This document shows positions 56,602-63,944 of a stretch of DNA of 64,000 nt, in pieces. Under the pieces are notes generated by a model. It made no database searches. It saw nothing but the letters and a program-made list of their open reading frames with translations, and was not told where the DNA came from. Made by a program: the position numbers and the translations under genes. The number at the start of each line of letters is the position of its first letter. The stretch's first letter is position 1. Source of the stretch: Prochlorococcus sp. AG-402-K10 (GTDB lineage Bacteria; Cyanobacteriota; Cyanobacteriia; PCC-6307; Cyanobiaceae); assembly GCA_003216835.1 (NCBI GenBank), contig QCIF01000004.1, positions 1 through 64,000 of the forward strand. The letters are read 5' to 3'.

Positions 56602-57038
56602 AAAAATATTTTTACTAATATAATGATTGTTATTTTTTGATTTTTTGACAGCTGTAAAATTACTTATATTTGTCTTTTTTTAATTATTTTAATTAAAAAT
56701 ATACTAAATTATTCTAATGATTATGAGAAAAACTAAAATTTTAAAATAGAATTTCAGCAAAAAAAGTTTACTTATTCACTTCAGAGAAAAATTAATAGAA
56801 GGAATAATAATTTTTTGAAAATCTATTTTCACTGCCATTCTATTAAATTATCTCCCCTTTTTAGTAATGCAATTTTGTTATTAATTTAGCTATATCGTTT
56901 TTATAGCTATTAAAAATAACTTAATTTTATGTAAAAAAGAAATTCAAGACAATAAAAAAGCCTTAATAAAAAGCAAATATAAGGTTTCGAATTCAAGATC
57001 TGAATGTTTTAAATAGGAATTCTGGTCTATAAGGAGTC
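56602..57038. other. 437 bp AT-rich intergenic region
   Basis: No ORF of note. 'ccttaataaaaagcaaata' followed by 'taagg' (about 56961-56984) can form a short stem with a T-run on the minus strand, so it could terminate an unannotated minus-strand RNA. Otherwise nothing recognised. 'aaggag' near 57031 belongs to the next gene. Confidence 0.4.
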
Positions 57039-57194
57039 ATGGATAAAGAACATCTAGTTGAATTAATTTCTAATAGCCTGATTTACGAAAGTAAAAATTC
57101 TGAATCAAGAAGGGAGCATATTGAATTTAAAAATTATTTAAAGCAATTAAATCTTGATCAATTAAGGACAATGTCTAAAGAGTTTATTCTTTAG
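57039..57194 (+). CDS. 51-residue soluble protein, unknown
   Basis: 'MDKEHLVELISNSLIYESKN' then 'SESRREHIEFKNYLKQLNLD...'. It is charged and helical. 'aaggag' three bases before the ATG is a recognisable Shine-Dalgarno with tight spacing, which supports translation. It is absent from the track. Confidence 0.55.
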   Translation: MDKEHLVELISNSLIYESKNSESRREHIEFKNYLKQLNLDQLRTMSKEFIL

Positions 57195-57618
57195 TTTTTA
57201 TTAAAATCAAAAATGAAATAAAATTATAATCTAGATTGAAAACTAATCTTCCCAGTATCAAAAATTTAAATACCAATAAAATCAAACTTGATTTTAAAAA
57301 CTTGTTATTTTCCTTAGCATCTTAAATCAATTATTAAAAATGCATAAATTAGATTTTATTAAAAATAATATTTTCAAAAAGTACCTATTAGCCGCTTTAG
57401 AAAAAAAAAAGAAGGGAGGAAGAAATTTAGTACTATTAAAATGATAAAATGTTTTTCAATTAATTAGAATCCAATATAATTAAAAAAAAAATTTATTATG
57501 TTTTGATTTTATTAAAAAATTGATTCAAATAAGAATCACTAATAAATTAATTATTTATGAATTAAGCACTACTTTTTCAACTTATTAATCTACAGAGAAA
57601 TTATTAAACAATCAAAAT
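57195..57618. other. 424 bp intergenic region upstream of desaturase
   Basis: Very AT-rich. One 34-codon ORF at 57340-57444 ('MHKLDFIKNNIFKKYLLAAL...') is weakly plausible: basic, with a short hydrophobic part. It has no Shine-Dalgarno and I do not call it as a gene. The rest presumably includes the desaturase promoter. Confidence 0.4.
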
Positions 57619-58725
57619 ATGTCCCAAATAAAAAGAAATGAATTTTTAATTAAACCATTCTTAAAAAGAAATAATTTCAGAGCTTCATATCAGATTATTA
57701 TTACGATTATTCCAATAATTAGTCTCTGGTTAATTGTTTACCAATTAATAAACTCTACTTTTTTATCACTGACAAAAGTTTTCTTATTAATTCCCATTGT
57801 TTTTCTTCTAACCCTTTTATCCTCAAGAACATTCTCTTTAATGCATGATTGCGGGCATAATTCTTTATTTCAAGAACGTAGATTAAACAATTTCTTTGGA
57901 TTTTTTCTTGGTGTATTGAATGGTATTCCACAAAAACCATGGTCTAATGATCATGCATTTCATCATAGAAATAATGGCAATTGGGAAATTTATAAAGGTC
58001 CAATAGATGTTTTAAGTCTGGAGGATTATAATTGTCTTTCAAAAAGAGAACAACTATTTTATAAGCTAAGTAGAAATTGGGTAATGCTTTTCCCAGGAGG
58101 TTTTTTCTATTTAATTTTAAAACCTAGATTAGGTTTGATTCTTATTATTTTTAATCTGACTAAATCTATTTTGAAAGAAACTTTTATCAAAATTAAAAAA
58201 AGAAAATTTTCTAAACTTTTAAATATCAAATCAAGGGTTAAACCCCCTTTCTCAGATTATGGAGATAATTTTTGGGAATTATTTGACTTAATAGCAAACA
58301 ACATAATTGTTATACCTTTATGGATATTTATGTGCAAATGGTTAGGTGCAGTTTTCTTCTTAACTTTCTATTCAATCATATCTACCTTTTCTGCTGCGAT
58401 TTTAATATGTGTTTTTTTCGTTCAGCATAACTATGAACAGTCATATGCAAGTAATACAGAAAATTGGGATATCGTTAATGGTGCTATTCATGGTAGTAGT
58501 AATTTAAATATCCCAAATTGGCTAAATTGGTTTTTAGCTGATATATCATTCCATAGCATTCACCATCTCTCAGAAAGAATACCAAATTACAATCTAAGAG
58601 CATGCCATGAAGCAAATATTAATTTACTTCATCAATCAAAAGTTCTAAATTTAACTGATTTTCCAAACTGTTTCAAATATATAATTTGGGATAGCAAGAA
58701 TGAAAAATTAATTCCAATAAAATAA
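57619..58725 (+). CDS. Membrane fatty-acid desaturase (three His-box type)
   Basis: Integral membrane di-iron desaturase of 368 residues. Three histidine boxes are visible: 'HDCGH' (76-80), 'HAFHH' (about 113-117) and 'HSIHH' (about 314-318), separated by hydrophobic pairs. 'GPIDVLSLEDYN' after the second box is characteristic of one bacterial desaturase subgroup. It probably introduces a double bond into membrane glycerolipid acyl chains, using ferredoxin. It is distinct from the second desaturase at 60396. Bases on both sides are intergenic, so it is likely monocistronic. Confidence 0.88.
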   Translation: MSQIKRNEFLIKPFLKRNNFRASYQIIITIIPIISLWLIVYQLINSTFLSLTKVFLLIPIVFLLTLLSSRTFSLMHDCGHNSLFQERRLNNFFGFFLGVLNGIPQKPWSNDHAFHHRNNGNWEIYKGPIDVLSLEDYNCLSKREQLFYKLSRNWVMLFPGGFFYLILKPRLGLILIIFNLTKSILKETFIKIKKRKFSKLLNIKSRVKPPFSDYGDNFWELFDLIANNIIVIPLWIFMCKWLGAVFFLTFYSIISTFSAAILICVFFVQHNYEQSYASNTENWDIVNGAIHGSSNLNIPNWLNWFLADISFHSIHHLSERIPNYNLRACHEANINLLHQSKVLNLTDFPNCFKYIIWDSKNEKLIPIK

Positions 58726-58728
58726 AAA

Positions 58729-58881
58729 TTAATTAAACCTTCTTCTTAATTTTCTTTTTAAAGGAATACTACTATAAGCATGAGTTCCAATAGATGGAGG
58801 TAAGTCATTCCTTATAGGATGAATAAAAGCATTTGCCATACTCTCTAACATTTTAGAAAGCCAATTCATTAATGATTTCAT
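58729..58881 (-). CDS. 50-residue basic protein, unknown
   Basis: 'MKSLMNWLSKMLESMANAFI' followed by 'HPIRNDLPPSIGTHAYSSIPLKRKLRRRFN'. The N-terminal half is an amphipathic helix and the end is strongly basic. It converges on the desaturase, with 3 bases between stops. Not in the track; family unknown. Confidence 0.55.
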   Translation of the reverse strand: MKSLMNWLSKMLESMANAFIHPIRNDLPPSIGTHAYSSIPLKRKLRRRFN

Positions 58882-59202
58882 TTGAAAATCTAAAAAGTAT
58901 ACTTTATTATCATCTAACTAAACTCGTTAAAAGTAAATCAGTCTTTATGCTGATTTTTAAATAGGAACTTTTATAAGGCATTAAAAAATAAGAAGTATTT
59001 ATATTGTAAAAATGCATACTTAAAACAAACTATTACTCATTTACAAGTCTTTTAAAATTTTTCTATTACTGAGGTTTAAGCCTAAATAAGTTAAAGCTCA
59101 AGCTAGTAAATAATACTTATTTTCTTCTAATTAACTTAATAAATTAAATTTTAAATCATAATGCCGTGCTATATATCTATTCCAAATTAACGTATTAGTT
59201 TT
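58882..59202. other. 321 bp intergenic region with a hairpin
   Basis: AT-rich. 'aaatcag tctttatg ctgattt' (58935-58956) is a perfect 7-bp stem with T residues after it on the plus strand and A residues before it, so it may terminate in either direction. No ORF of note. The rest is presumably the leader of the small gene pair at 59203. Confidence 0.45.
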
Positions 59203-59361
59203 ATGAAGGATTCTGTTATTTGTTCTAATCAAAACGCAGAAATGGATGCCATCAATTCATATTTTGAATGTATTACTGAATGCAGTATTGTAGATGGCCA
59301 TCAAGAATGTGTTACTCGTTGCGTAGAAATTCATCTAAAAGGAGGAAATCAAAATGAATAA
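59203..59361 (+). CDS. 52-residue twin-CX3C protein
   Basis: The core reads 'YFECITECSIVDGHQECVTR' then 'CVEIHLKGG', giving C-x3-C-x8-C-x3-C. Such twin CX3C motifs usually mark a disulfide-locked helical hairpin or a metal site. A further Cys lies at residue 7. The product is small, acidic and soluble, with no signal peptide. The gene overlaps the next ORF by 8 bases (ATGAATAA). Function unknown. Confidence 0.65.
   Translation: MKDSVICSNQNAEMDAINSYFECITECSIVDGHQECVTRCVEIHLKGGNQNE
59337..59345 (+). promoter_or_regulatory. Strong Shine-Dalgarno for the gene at 59354
   Basis: 'aaaaggagg' lies inside the end of the twin-CX3C gene, 8 bases before the ATG at 59354. It is among the best Shine-Dalgarno matches in the island and supports that the overlapping downstream ORF is translated. 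Confidence 0.75.
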
Positions 59362-59506
59362 AAAAAATTATGCACAAAGAAAAACAACTTTGAAATGGAA
59401 CTCTAATGGGGAGCTTTCAGAGATTGATATGTTAAGAATTTTAGATAAGATTTCTGGGGATGAACTGAATCAATGCGAATTAACTTGTGATTCGGATCAA
59501 GATTAA
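59354..59506 (+). CDS. 50-residue protein with C-terminal CX3C, coupled to the gene upstream
   Basis: 'MNKKNYAQRKTTLKWNSNGE' then 'LSEIDMLRILDKISGDELNQCELTCDSDQD'. The basic N-terminus contrasts with an acidic end containing 'CELTC', another CX3C. It starts within the stop region of the twin-CX3C gene and has a strong Shine-Dalgarno, so the two are very likely expressed together. Function unknown. Confidence 0.65.
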   Translation: MNKKNYAQRKTTLKWNSNGELSEIDMLRILDKISGDELNQCELTCDSDQD

Positions 59507-59792
59507 AACTAATTGGTCACTTTTTTTAGACTTAAAAATAATTATTTACCGGAAGATTTAAGCAGCTATATATTACTTTAATTAGTCTCTAATCTAAAAC
59601 AATTTGGATTAAAAAATTTTCTTGCAAAACTTTTAATACAATTTTTATTCTCCTGATATCACTGAATTTAATTACCTTTCCCTCGAAAAAGAATTTCCCA
59701 AAAAATCAATAAGATTTTTTATATTCAAACTAATTTTGTTTTTAGTATTTAAACCTATATAAAATACATATTTCCTATTGAAGACAAAACTA

Positions 59793-59945
59793 TTATGATT
59801 CATCAAGATGATTCTGAGGTTTTAAGTTTTTAACAAGGTTTTTACTTATCTCCTCGCTTGCTATTTCAAATGGCTCGATTCTTCCTAGATCTCCATGAGT
59901 TGGACAATAGTAGGTCATTAACATCCATTTTTTATCTTTATTCAT
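59793..59945 (-). CDS. 50-residue protein with 'YYCPTHGDLG' motif
   Basis: 'MNKDKKWMLMTYYCPTHGDL' followed by 'GRIEPFEIASEEISKNLVKNLKPQNHLDES'. The aromatic N-terminal part with Cys-Pro-x-His looks like half of a metal site. It is soluble and not in the track. Family unknown. Confidence 0.55.
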   Translation of the reverse strand: MNKDKKWMLMTYYCPTHGDLGRIEPFEIASEEISKNLVKNLKPQNHLDES

Positions 59946-60141
59946 AATAAATACCTTAAATAGATGTACTTATGTAGATAGTAAATAAGATGGAATTTCA
60001 AGAAGTTGGATTATTTTAATATTTTTTTCTTCTTTGCTTAATAATAAATAAAGTTATAACGAGATTATTCTTATTAGATATAAATACGCATGACTTTTAA
60101 AAAAATCAATGCTATGCATATGTTAATTTAAAAATGAATTT

Positions 60142-60273
60142 ATGTCTTTAGAATCAATATTTTTGGTTGTTGCTCCCATTTGTGTTTTTACATTAGGAGT
60201 TATTGTGCTGCCTATTTTGGTTAAGCCAAGAAAACAATCTGCATTACCTAAGAGATACGTTCGCAGTCTATAA
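60142..60273 (+). CDS. 43-residue single-span membrane microprotein
   Basis: 'MSLESIFLVVAPICVFTLGV' continues 'IVLPILVKPRKQSALPKRYVRSL': one strong hydrophobic helix and a basic, proline-containing tail. Orientation rules suggest the tail is on the cytoplasmic/stromal side. It resembles photosystem microproteins in form only. Not in the track. Confidence 0.6.
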   Translation: MSLESIFLVVAPICVFTLGVIVLPILVKPRKQSALPKRYVRSL

Positions 60274-60395
60274 ATTTATAATATTTATTTTTTCTTAAAA
60301 GTTTCAATCTACACATTGCTTTAATAAAGAGATGCTGTGATAGATAATAGAAAATATAAATTGATTTTTATTTAACTAAATACTTACCTAAAAAT

Positions 60396-61556
60396 TTGAG
60401 TAATATTAATTTCTCTGGCCTTAAAGGCAAAGCACTTGAAATAAAGATAAGTGATATTCCAAGTTTAAAAGAATTTCAGAATATCATCCCTGATCAATAT
60501 TTCAAGTCTATAACAAGGGTTTCCTTAAGATACCTTTTACAAACAATCTTAATTCAATCAGCAGTCATATACATAGGATTATCAATTCCTTTTACTCCCA
60601 AAATGATTCCAATTTGGATTCTTTATGCCTTTATATCAGGAACTACTGCGATGGGATTCTGGGTAATTGCCCATGAATGTGGGCATGGGGCATTCTCAAA
60701 GAACAAGATTTTAGAAACCACAATAGGTTATATACTCCATTCATTACTCCTTGTTCCTTATTTCTCTTGGCAACGATCACATGCTGTTCATCATCGTTTC
60801 ACCAATAATGTGACAAATGGAGAAACACATGTTCCATTGGTTGTTTATGGGAATGGGATTACCGAAAAAGTTGGAGGTGAAAAGGAACTTGCCTTTTCTA
60901 GTTACCTAGGTAAGAAAAACTATGGACTTCTTCAACTTATTTTACATCTAATTTTTGGTTGGCCTGCTTATTTATTAACTGGGAGCACTGGAGGCATAAA
61001 ATATGGAACTTCTAATCATTTTTGGCCAATAAAACCATTTTCCAATGCATTATGGCCTTCAATTTGGACCAGGAAAGTTTGGATATCAGATATTGGGGTA
61101 AGTTTAACAATATTTGGGCTTATCTTTTTAGTATCTAATTATGGAATTTTTCCAATAATGGGTATCTATTTTGGCCCGTTATTAATTGTTAATTGTTGGT
61201 TAGTAATATATACCTGGCTCCACCATACAGATTCAGATGTCCCTCATCTATCCAATTCAGAATTTTCATTTATGAGAGGAGCATTTCTATCTATTGATAG
61301 ACCTTACGGCAAAATTCTTAACTTTTTGCATCATAATATTGGTTCCAGTCATGTAGTGCATCATGTATGTCCAACTATTCCCCATTATCATGCTAAAAAG
61401 GCTACTTCTTTAATACAAAAAGCCTTTAAAAAAGCTTATCTTTATAATCCAGACCCTATACATAAAGCTCTCTGGAATGTGGCTTGTAATTGCGTTGCTG
61501 TTAAATCAGAAACCGATAAGGGAAAGTATATATGGCAGTCTTCTTATAAAGAATAA
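60396..61556 (+). CDS. FAD2-like (delta-12 type) fatty-acid desaturase
   Basis: 386-residue membrane desaturase. Histidine boxes: 'HECGH' (93-97), 'HAVHH' (129-133) and 'HVVHH' (about 323). Surrounding blocks such as 'SWQRSHAVHHRFTN', 'TWLHHTDSDVPHLS', 'FMRGAFLSIDRPYG' and 'IPHYHAKKAT' follow the plant/algal FAD2 (omega-6) pattern closely. It probably introduces a second double bond into membrane acyl chains. Start is TTG. It is unlike the desaturase at 57619. A eukaryote- or virus-linked origin is possible but not shown. Confidence 0.9.
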   Translation: MSNINFSGLKGKALEIKISDIPSLKEFQNIIPDQYFKSITRVSLRYLLQTILIQSAVIYIGLSIPFTPKMIPIWILYAFISGTTAMGFWVIAHECGHGAFSKNKILETTIGYILHSLLLVPYFSWQRSHAVHHRFTNNVTNGETHVPLVVYGNGITEKVGGEKELAFSSYLGKKNYGLLQLILHLIFGWPAYLLTGSTGGIKYGTSNHFWPIKPFSNALWPSIWTRKVWISDIGVSLTIFGLIFLVSNYGIFPIMGIYFGPLLIVNCWLVIYTWLHHTDSDVPHLSNSEFSFMRGAFLSIDRPYGKILNFLHHNIGSSHVVHHVCPTIPHYHAKKATSLIQKAFKKAYLYNPDPIHKALWNVACNCVAVKSETDKGKYIWQSSYKE

Positions 61557-61686
61557 TCTTAAAACATAATGTTTAAAAACTTTTAATGTCACTTTAATTT
61601 GCGTAAATCTGAAAAAAATATAAAAAAACAAGCACATATTTTCTTTTTATCTTAGAAAACATATAAACAAATAAATTTAATAAATT

Positions 61687-61848
61687 ATGAGTGGAGACAA
61701 TTTACATGGAAAACAACCGATTAAATTCTATTCAGAGATGATAACTCTTACTAAAGTTGAATTATTAAAAAGACAATTAAGTTTAGGAGAAAAAGTTTCA
61801 GATTTAGATCAAAAATACAAAGAATTTAGTGAAAAGTTAGCAAGCTAA
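61687..61848 (+). CDS. 53-residue soluble helical protein, unknown
   Basis: 'MSGDNLHGKQPIKFYSEMIT' then 'LTKVELLKRQLSLGEKVSDLDQKYKEFSEKLAS'. The second half is a likely coiled coil with a heptad-like pattern. Not in the track. It converges with the DUF938 gene. Family unknown. Confidence 0.55.
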   Translation: MSGDNLHGKQPIKFYSEMITLTKVELLKRQLSLGEKVSDLDQKYKEFSEKLAS

Positions 61849-61892
61849 TTTACTTGTAAAAATTCTAAGTAAAAATTAAATTCTTTAGAATT

Positions 61893-62516
61893 TTATACAG
61901 ATACTTTTTCGTAAATTATCGAAAGATTATTAGCTGGCATAAAAATTATCTCTTTTTGAACTAAACCATTATTATATGCTTCTTCATTAACGTTATCCAA
62001 ATTTCTAACTCCCCATTTATTGTTTTGCATTTTTAATGATTTATCAAATAAATCGTTACTTTGACTTATATGTTCATTACCAATTTTAAATGGTCCATAT
62101 AACATCAAATATTTTCCATTACTAAGCAATTTGCCAGACTCTTTAAATAGTGATCTCGTACAATTCCAAGATGATATATGAATCAAATTAATCGCAACAA
62201 TTACTTGAAGAGATAAAACTAGCTCTGGTGAAATTTCCCAAGGGGTAATCTCAACATCTAGTTCCAAAGGTTGAGGCATTTTCATATTTAATTTTTCATG
62301 AAGAATCCAAGAACTTATACTTTGCCTATGGCGTAAATCTCGATCACTAGTTTGCCATATTGTTTTTGGGAAGCGTTTTTGAAAACTTACTCCATGTTCT
62401 CCACTACCACTTCCAATTTCTAAAATAGATCCATTGTTTTGAATAATTCTTGATAAAACATCCCCTATATAAGTTCTATTTCTCTTAGTAGCAGGAAAAA
62501 AAAGTCTATTATCCAA
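61893..62516 (-). CDS. DUF938 SAM-dependent methyltransferase
   Basis: The start 'RLFFPATKRNRTYIGDVLSR' and motif I 'ILEIGSGSGEHGVSFQKRFP' with 'WQTSDRD' are the signatures of the DUF938 class I methyltransferases (about 205 residues; here 207). 'LIHISSWNCTRSLFKESG' and 'LLSNGKYLMLYGPFK' continue the fold. Substrate unknown. Start is TTG. Confidence 0.88.
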   Translation of the reverse strand: MDNRLFFPATKRNRTYIGDVLSRIIQNNGSILEIGSGSGEHGVSFQKRFPKTIWQTSDRDLRHRQSISSWILHEKLNMKMPQPLELDVEITPWEISPELVLSLQVIVAINLIHISSWNCTRSLFKESGKLLSNGKYLMLYGPFKIGNEHISQSNDLFDKSLKMQNNKWGVRNLDNVNEEAYNNGLVQKEIIFMPANNLSIIYEKVSV

Positions 62517-62572
62517 ACTAAAATCACTTGAAAAGATGCAGTAAAATAAAATTAAATCATATACTTAGATTA

Positions 62573-62737
62573 TTACTTAGCTCTTCTTAATTTAGGAGCT
62601 TTATAAAACATTATTTTCAAACTAAAGAATAATATTGACACTGTTAGAGCAGGTAATAAATACAGGATCCAATCAGAACTAAATAAAGAAGGAATACTTG
62701 AAAAAACTAAATGCATGTAATAAGTAGGAAAGGACAT
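62573..62737 (-). CDS. 54-residue single-span membrane microprotein
   Basis: 'MSFPTYYMHLVFSSIPSLFS' then 'SDWILYLLPALTVSILFFSLKIMFYKAPKLRRAK': one hydrophobic helix and a basic C-terminus. It lies 56 bases upstream of the DUF938 gene on the same strand. Not in the track. Family unknown. Confidence 0.55.
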   Translation of the reverse strand: MSFPTYYMHLVFSSIPSLFSSDWILYLLPALTVSILFFSLKIMFYKAPKLRRAK

Positions 62738-63081
62738 AAGTCTTGTAAAATTAATTACTTCATTAATAGCAATTATTAAAAATAAAAAATATTCTTTTTC
62801 ACAAAAAGCCCAAACCTTAATAAATCAAGAGACGTCTTTATACTTGAAGACTGTCCTTAAAATATATATTTTTGAAAACTTAAACTAATATATAATTTCA
62901 TAATTAATTTGAGAAGAAATTTAAATCTTAGAATAACTTTCAGGGACATAAGATAGGCATAAAGAATACACATATGTATCAGAAATGTCTAGACAAATCC
63001 AAAGTCGTACCTATAACGGATATTTTCTTCACGTATTTATATAAATGTGTTATATTTATTTACATAATTTATTTAAAAAAA
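62738..63081. other. 344 bp upstream region of the hli pair
   Basis: It contains the promoter/leader of the tandem hli genes. 'gacgtctt' with 'aagactgtc' (about 62831-62859) can pair with one bulge. The ORF at 62974 in the track is an upstream in-frame extension of the first hli and is not likely translated. No other gene was found. Confidence 0.45.
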
Positions 63082-63189
63082 ATGACTCCTGAAGCAGAAA
63101 AGTTTAATGGTTGGGCAGCAATGCTCGGTTTCGTAGCAGCCGTTGGTGCATATGTAACAACTGGTCAAATCATTCCTGGCTGGTTCTAA
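63082..63189 (+). CDS. hli: High-light-inducible protein, minimal single-helix form
   Basis: 35-residue Hli: 'MTPEAEKFNGWAAMLGFVAA' followed by 'VGAYVTTGQIIPGWF'. The LHC-type motif is present, but the usual Arg in E-x-x-N-G-R is Trp ('EKFNGWAAMLGF'). The start at 63082 replaces the over-long track start at 62974. Hli proteins bind chlorophyll and carotenoids and protect photosystems under high light or nutrient stress. The stop overlaps the start of the next hli (TAATG). Confidence 0.92.
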   Translation: MTPEAEKFNGWAAMLGFVAAVGAYVTTGQIIPGWF

Positions 63190-63329
63190 TGAAAAACACT
63201 AAAACTAAATTAGTTGAAAAAGAGAAAATTGTAGCTGAAAAACTAAATGGTAGATTTGCCATGATGGGTTTTCTTGCACTTGTTGGAGCATATGTAACAA
63301 CAGGTCAAATAATACCAGGATTTATCTAA
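63189..63329 (+). CDS. hli: High-light-inducible protein, second of tandem pair
   Basis: 46-residue Hli with a short basic N-terminus, canonical motif 'EKLNGRFAMMGF' and the same ending as its neighbour ('GAYVTTGQIIPG'). Start ATG at 63189 overlaps the previous stop by one base. The track ORF at 63111 begins in the wrong frame context of the upstream gene. Tandem arrangement and shared ends suggest duplication. Expression is expected to be stress-induced and coupled. Confidence 0.92.
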   Translation: MKNTKTKLVEKEKIVAEKLNGRFAMMGFLALVGAYVTTGQIIPGFI

Positions 63330-63620
63330 ATAATTTATTTTTTATTGGAATTAAATTTATAGTTATTTTTAAATTAATATATTAATTTATTTAGTAAAAA
63401 ATATAAGGGAATTTTTTTTAAAGAGATTACAAATAATTTTGAATCTTAAATTAGGTTACTTAGAGTATTTTATTTAATTAGTTTAGTAAAATAAATTTTT
63501 TTTATGGTCAATAATATATCCATATAAACCTAAAGTAAAAAGCTAATAAATCAGTATAAAAACTCTATCCCCCCCAAAAAAAAAGTATTAGACTAAGAGA
63601 AATGATTGGAGGTAAATCAA
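63330..63620. other. 291 bp AT-rich intergenic region
   Basis: Contains a homopolymer pair, seven C (63569-63575) followed by nine A (63576-63584), unusual in so AT-rich a region, and a Shine-Dalgarno near its end. No ORF or tRNA seen. Confidence 0.45.
63608..63612 (+). promoter_or_regulatory. Shine-Dalgarno for the microprotein at 63621
   Basis: 'ggagg' lies 8 bases before the ATG at 63621, an ideal spacing that supports translation of this 33-residue protein. Confidence 0.7.
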
Positions 63621-63722
63621 ATGTCCAACATCGGTTTAGAATTAGTATTCTGGCTAATCTTCATAACATATCTTATAGCAAGACTTACACAAACCAAGAA
63701 AGGTTATAAACAACAATATTAA
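63621..63722 (+). CDS. 33-residue single-span membrane microprotein
   Basis: 'MSNIGLELVFWLIFITYLIA' then 'RLTQTKKGYKQQY': one helix and a basic tail, with a good Shine-Dalgarno. It is followed 16 bases later by another small gene, so the two may be co-transcribed. Function unknown; size matches small photosystem subunits, but no match is claimed. Confidence 0.6.
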   Translation: MSNIGLELVFWLIFITYLIARLTQTKKGYKQQY

Positions 63723-63738
63723 TTAAGGGTATATAATA

Positions 63739-63888
63739 ATGGCTTTAAATGATAAATTCATTATTCCAAATAACAATAAGCAAAACTTCAAAAATGATTT
63801 AGAAGCAAAATCTGTTTTAGAAAGTTATTGGGATGATGTATGCAAAAAGAATCCATCTAAGAAAGAATGTCTAGTTTATTGCGACTAG
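63739..63888 (+). CDS. 49-residue protein with C-terminal cysteine cluster
   Basis: 'SVLESYWDDVCKKNPSKKEC' followed by 'LVYCD': three cysteines arranged C-x8-C-x3-C at the C-terminus. The rest is polar. It could be a disulfide-stabilised or metal-binding peptide, with a CX3C like the proteins at 59203 and 59354. It lies downstream of a microprotein. Family not recognised. Confidence 0.6.
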   Translation: MALNDKFIIPNNNKQNFKNDLEAKSVLESYWDDVCKKNPSKKECLVYCD

Positions 63889-63912
63889 ATTTATTTATTT
63901 TAATTAAAAAGT

Positions 63913-63944
63913 TTTCTTAAAAACTAAAATTAGTTTTTAAGAAA
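63913..63944. terminator. Long AT-rich hairpin after the gene at 63739
   Basis: 'tttcttaaaaactaa' and its exact reverse complement 'ttagtttttaagaaa' are separated by two bases, giving a 15-bp potential stem (a little shorter when loop closure is allowed for). It lies 25 bases past the stop at 63888. There is no T-run on the plus strand; A residues just upstream would give a T-run on the minus strand, so it may act in either direction. Confidence 0.55.

Noticed and set aside
57340-57444. 34-codon ORF upstream of the first desaturase
   Set aside because: No ribosome-binding site and biased composition; not convincing enough to list as a gene.
62974-63081. Upstream extension of the first hli ORF (track start at 62974)
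   Set aside because: The added 36 residues are unlike any Hli N-terminus; the ATG at 63082 gives the standard 35-residue Hli.
63111-63188. Upstream part of the track ORF 63111-63329
   Set aside because: This part is the other-frame reading of the first hli; the true second hli starts at 63189.
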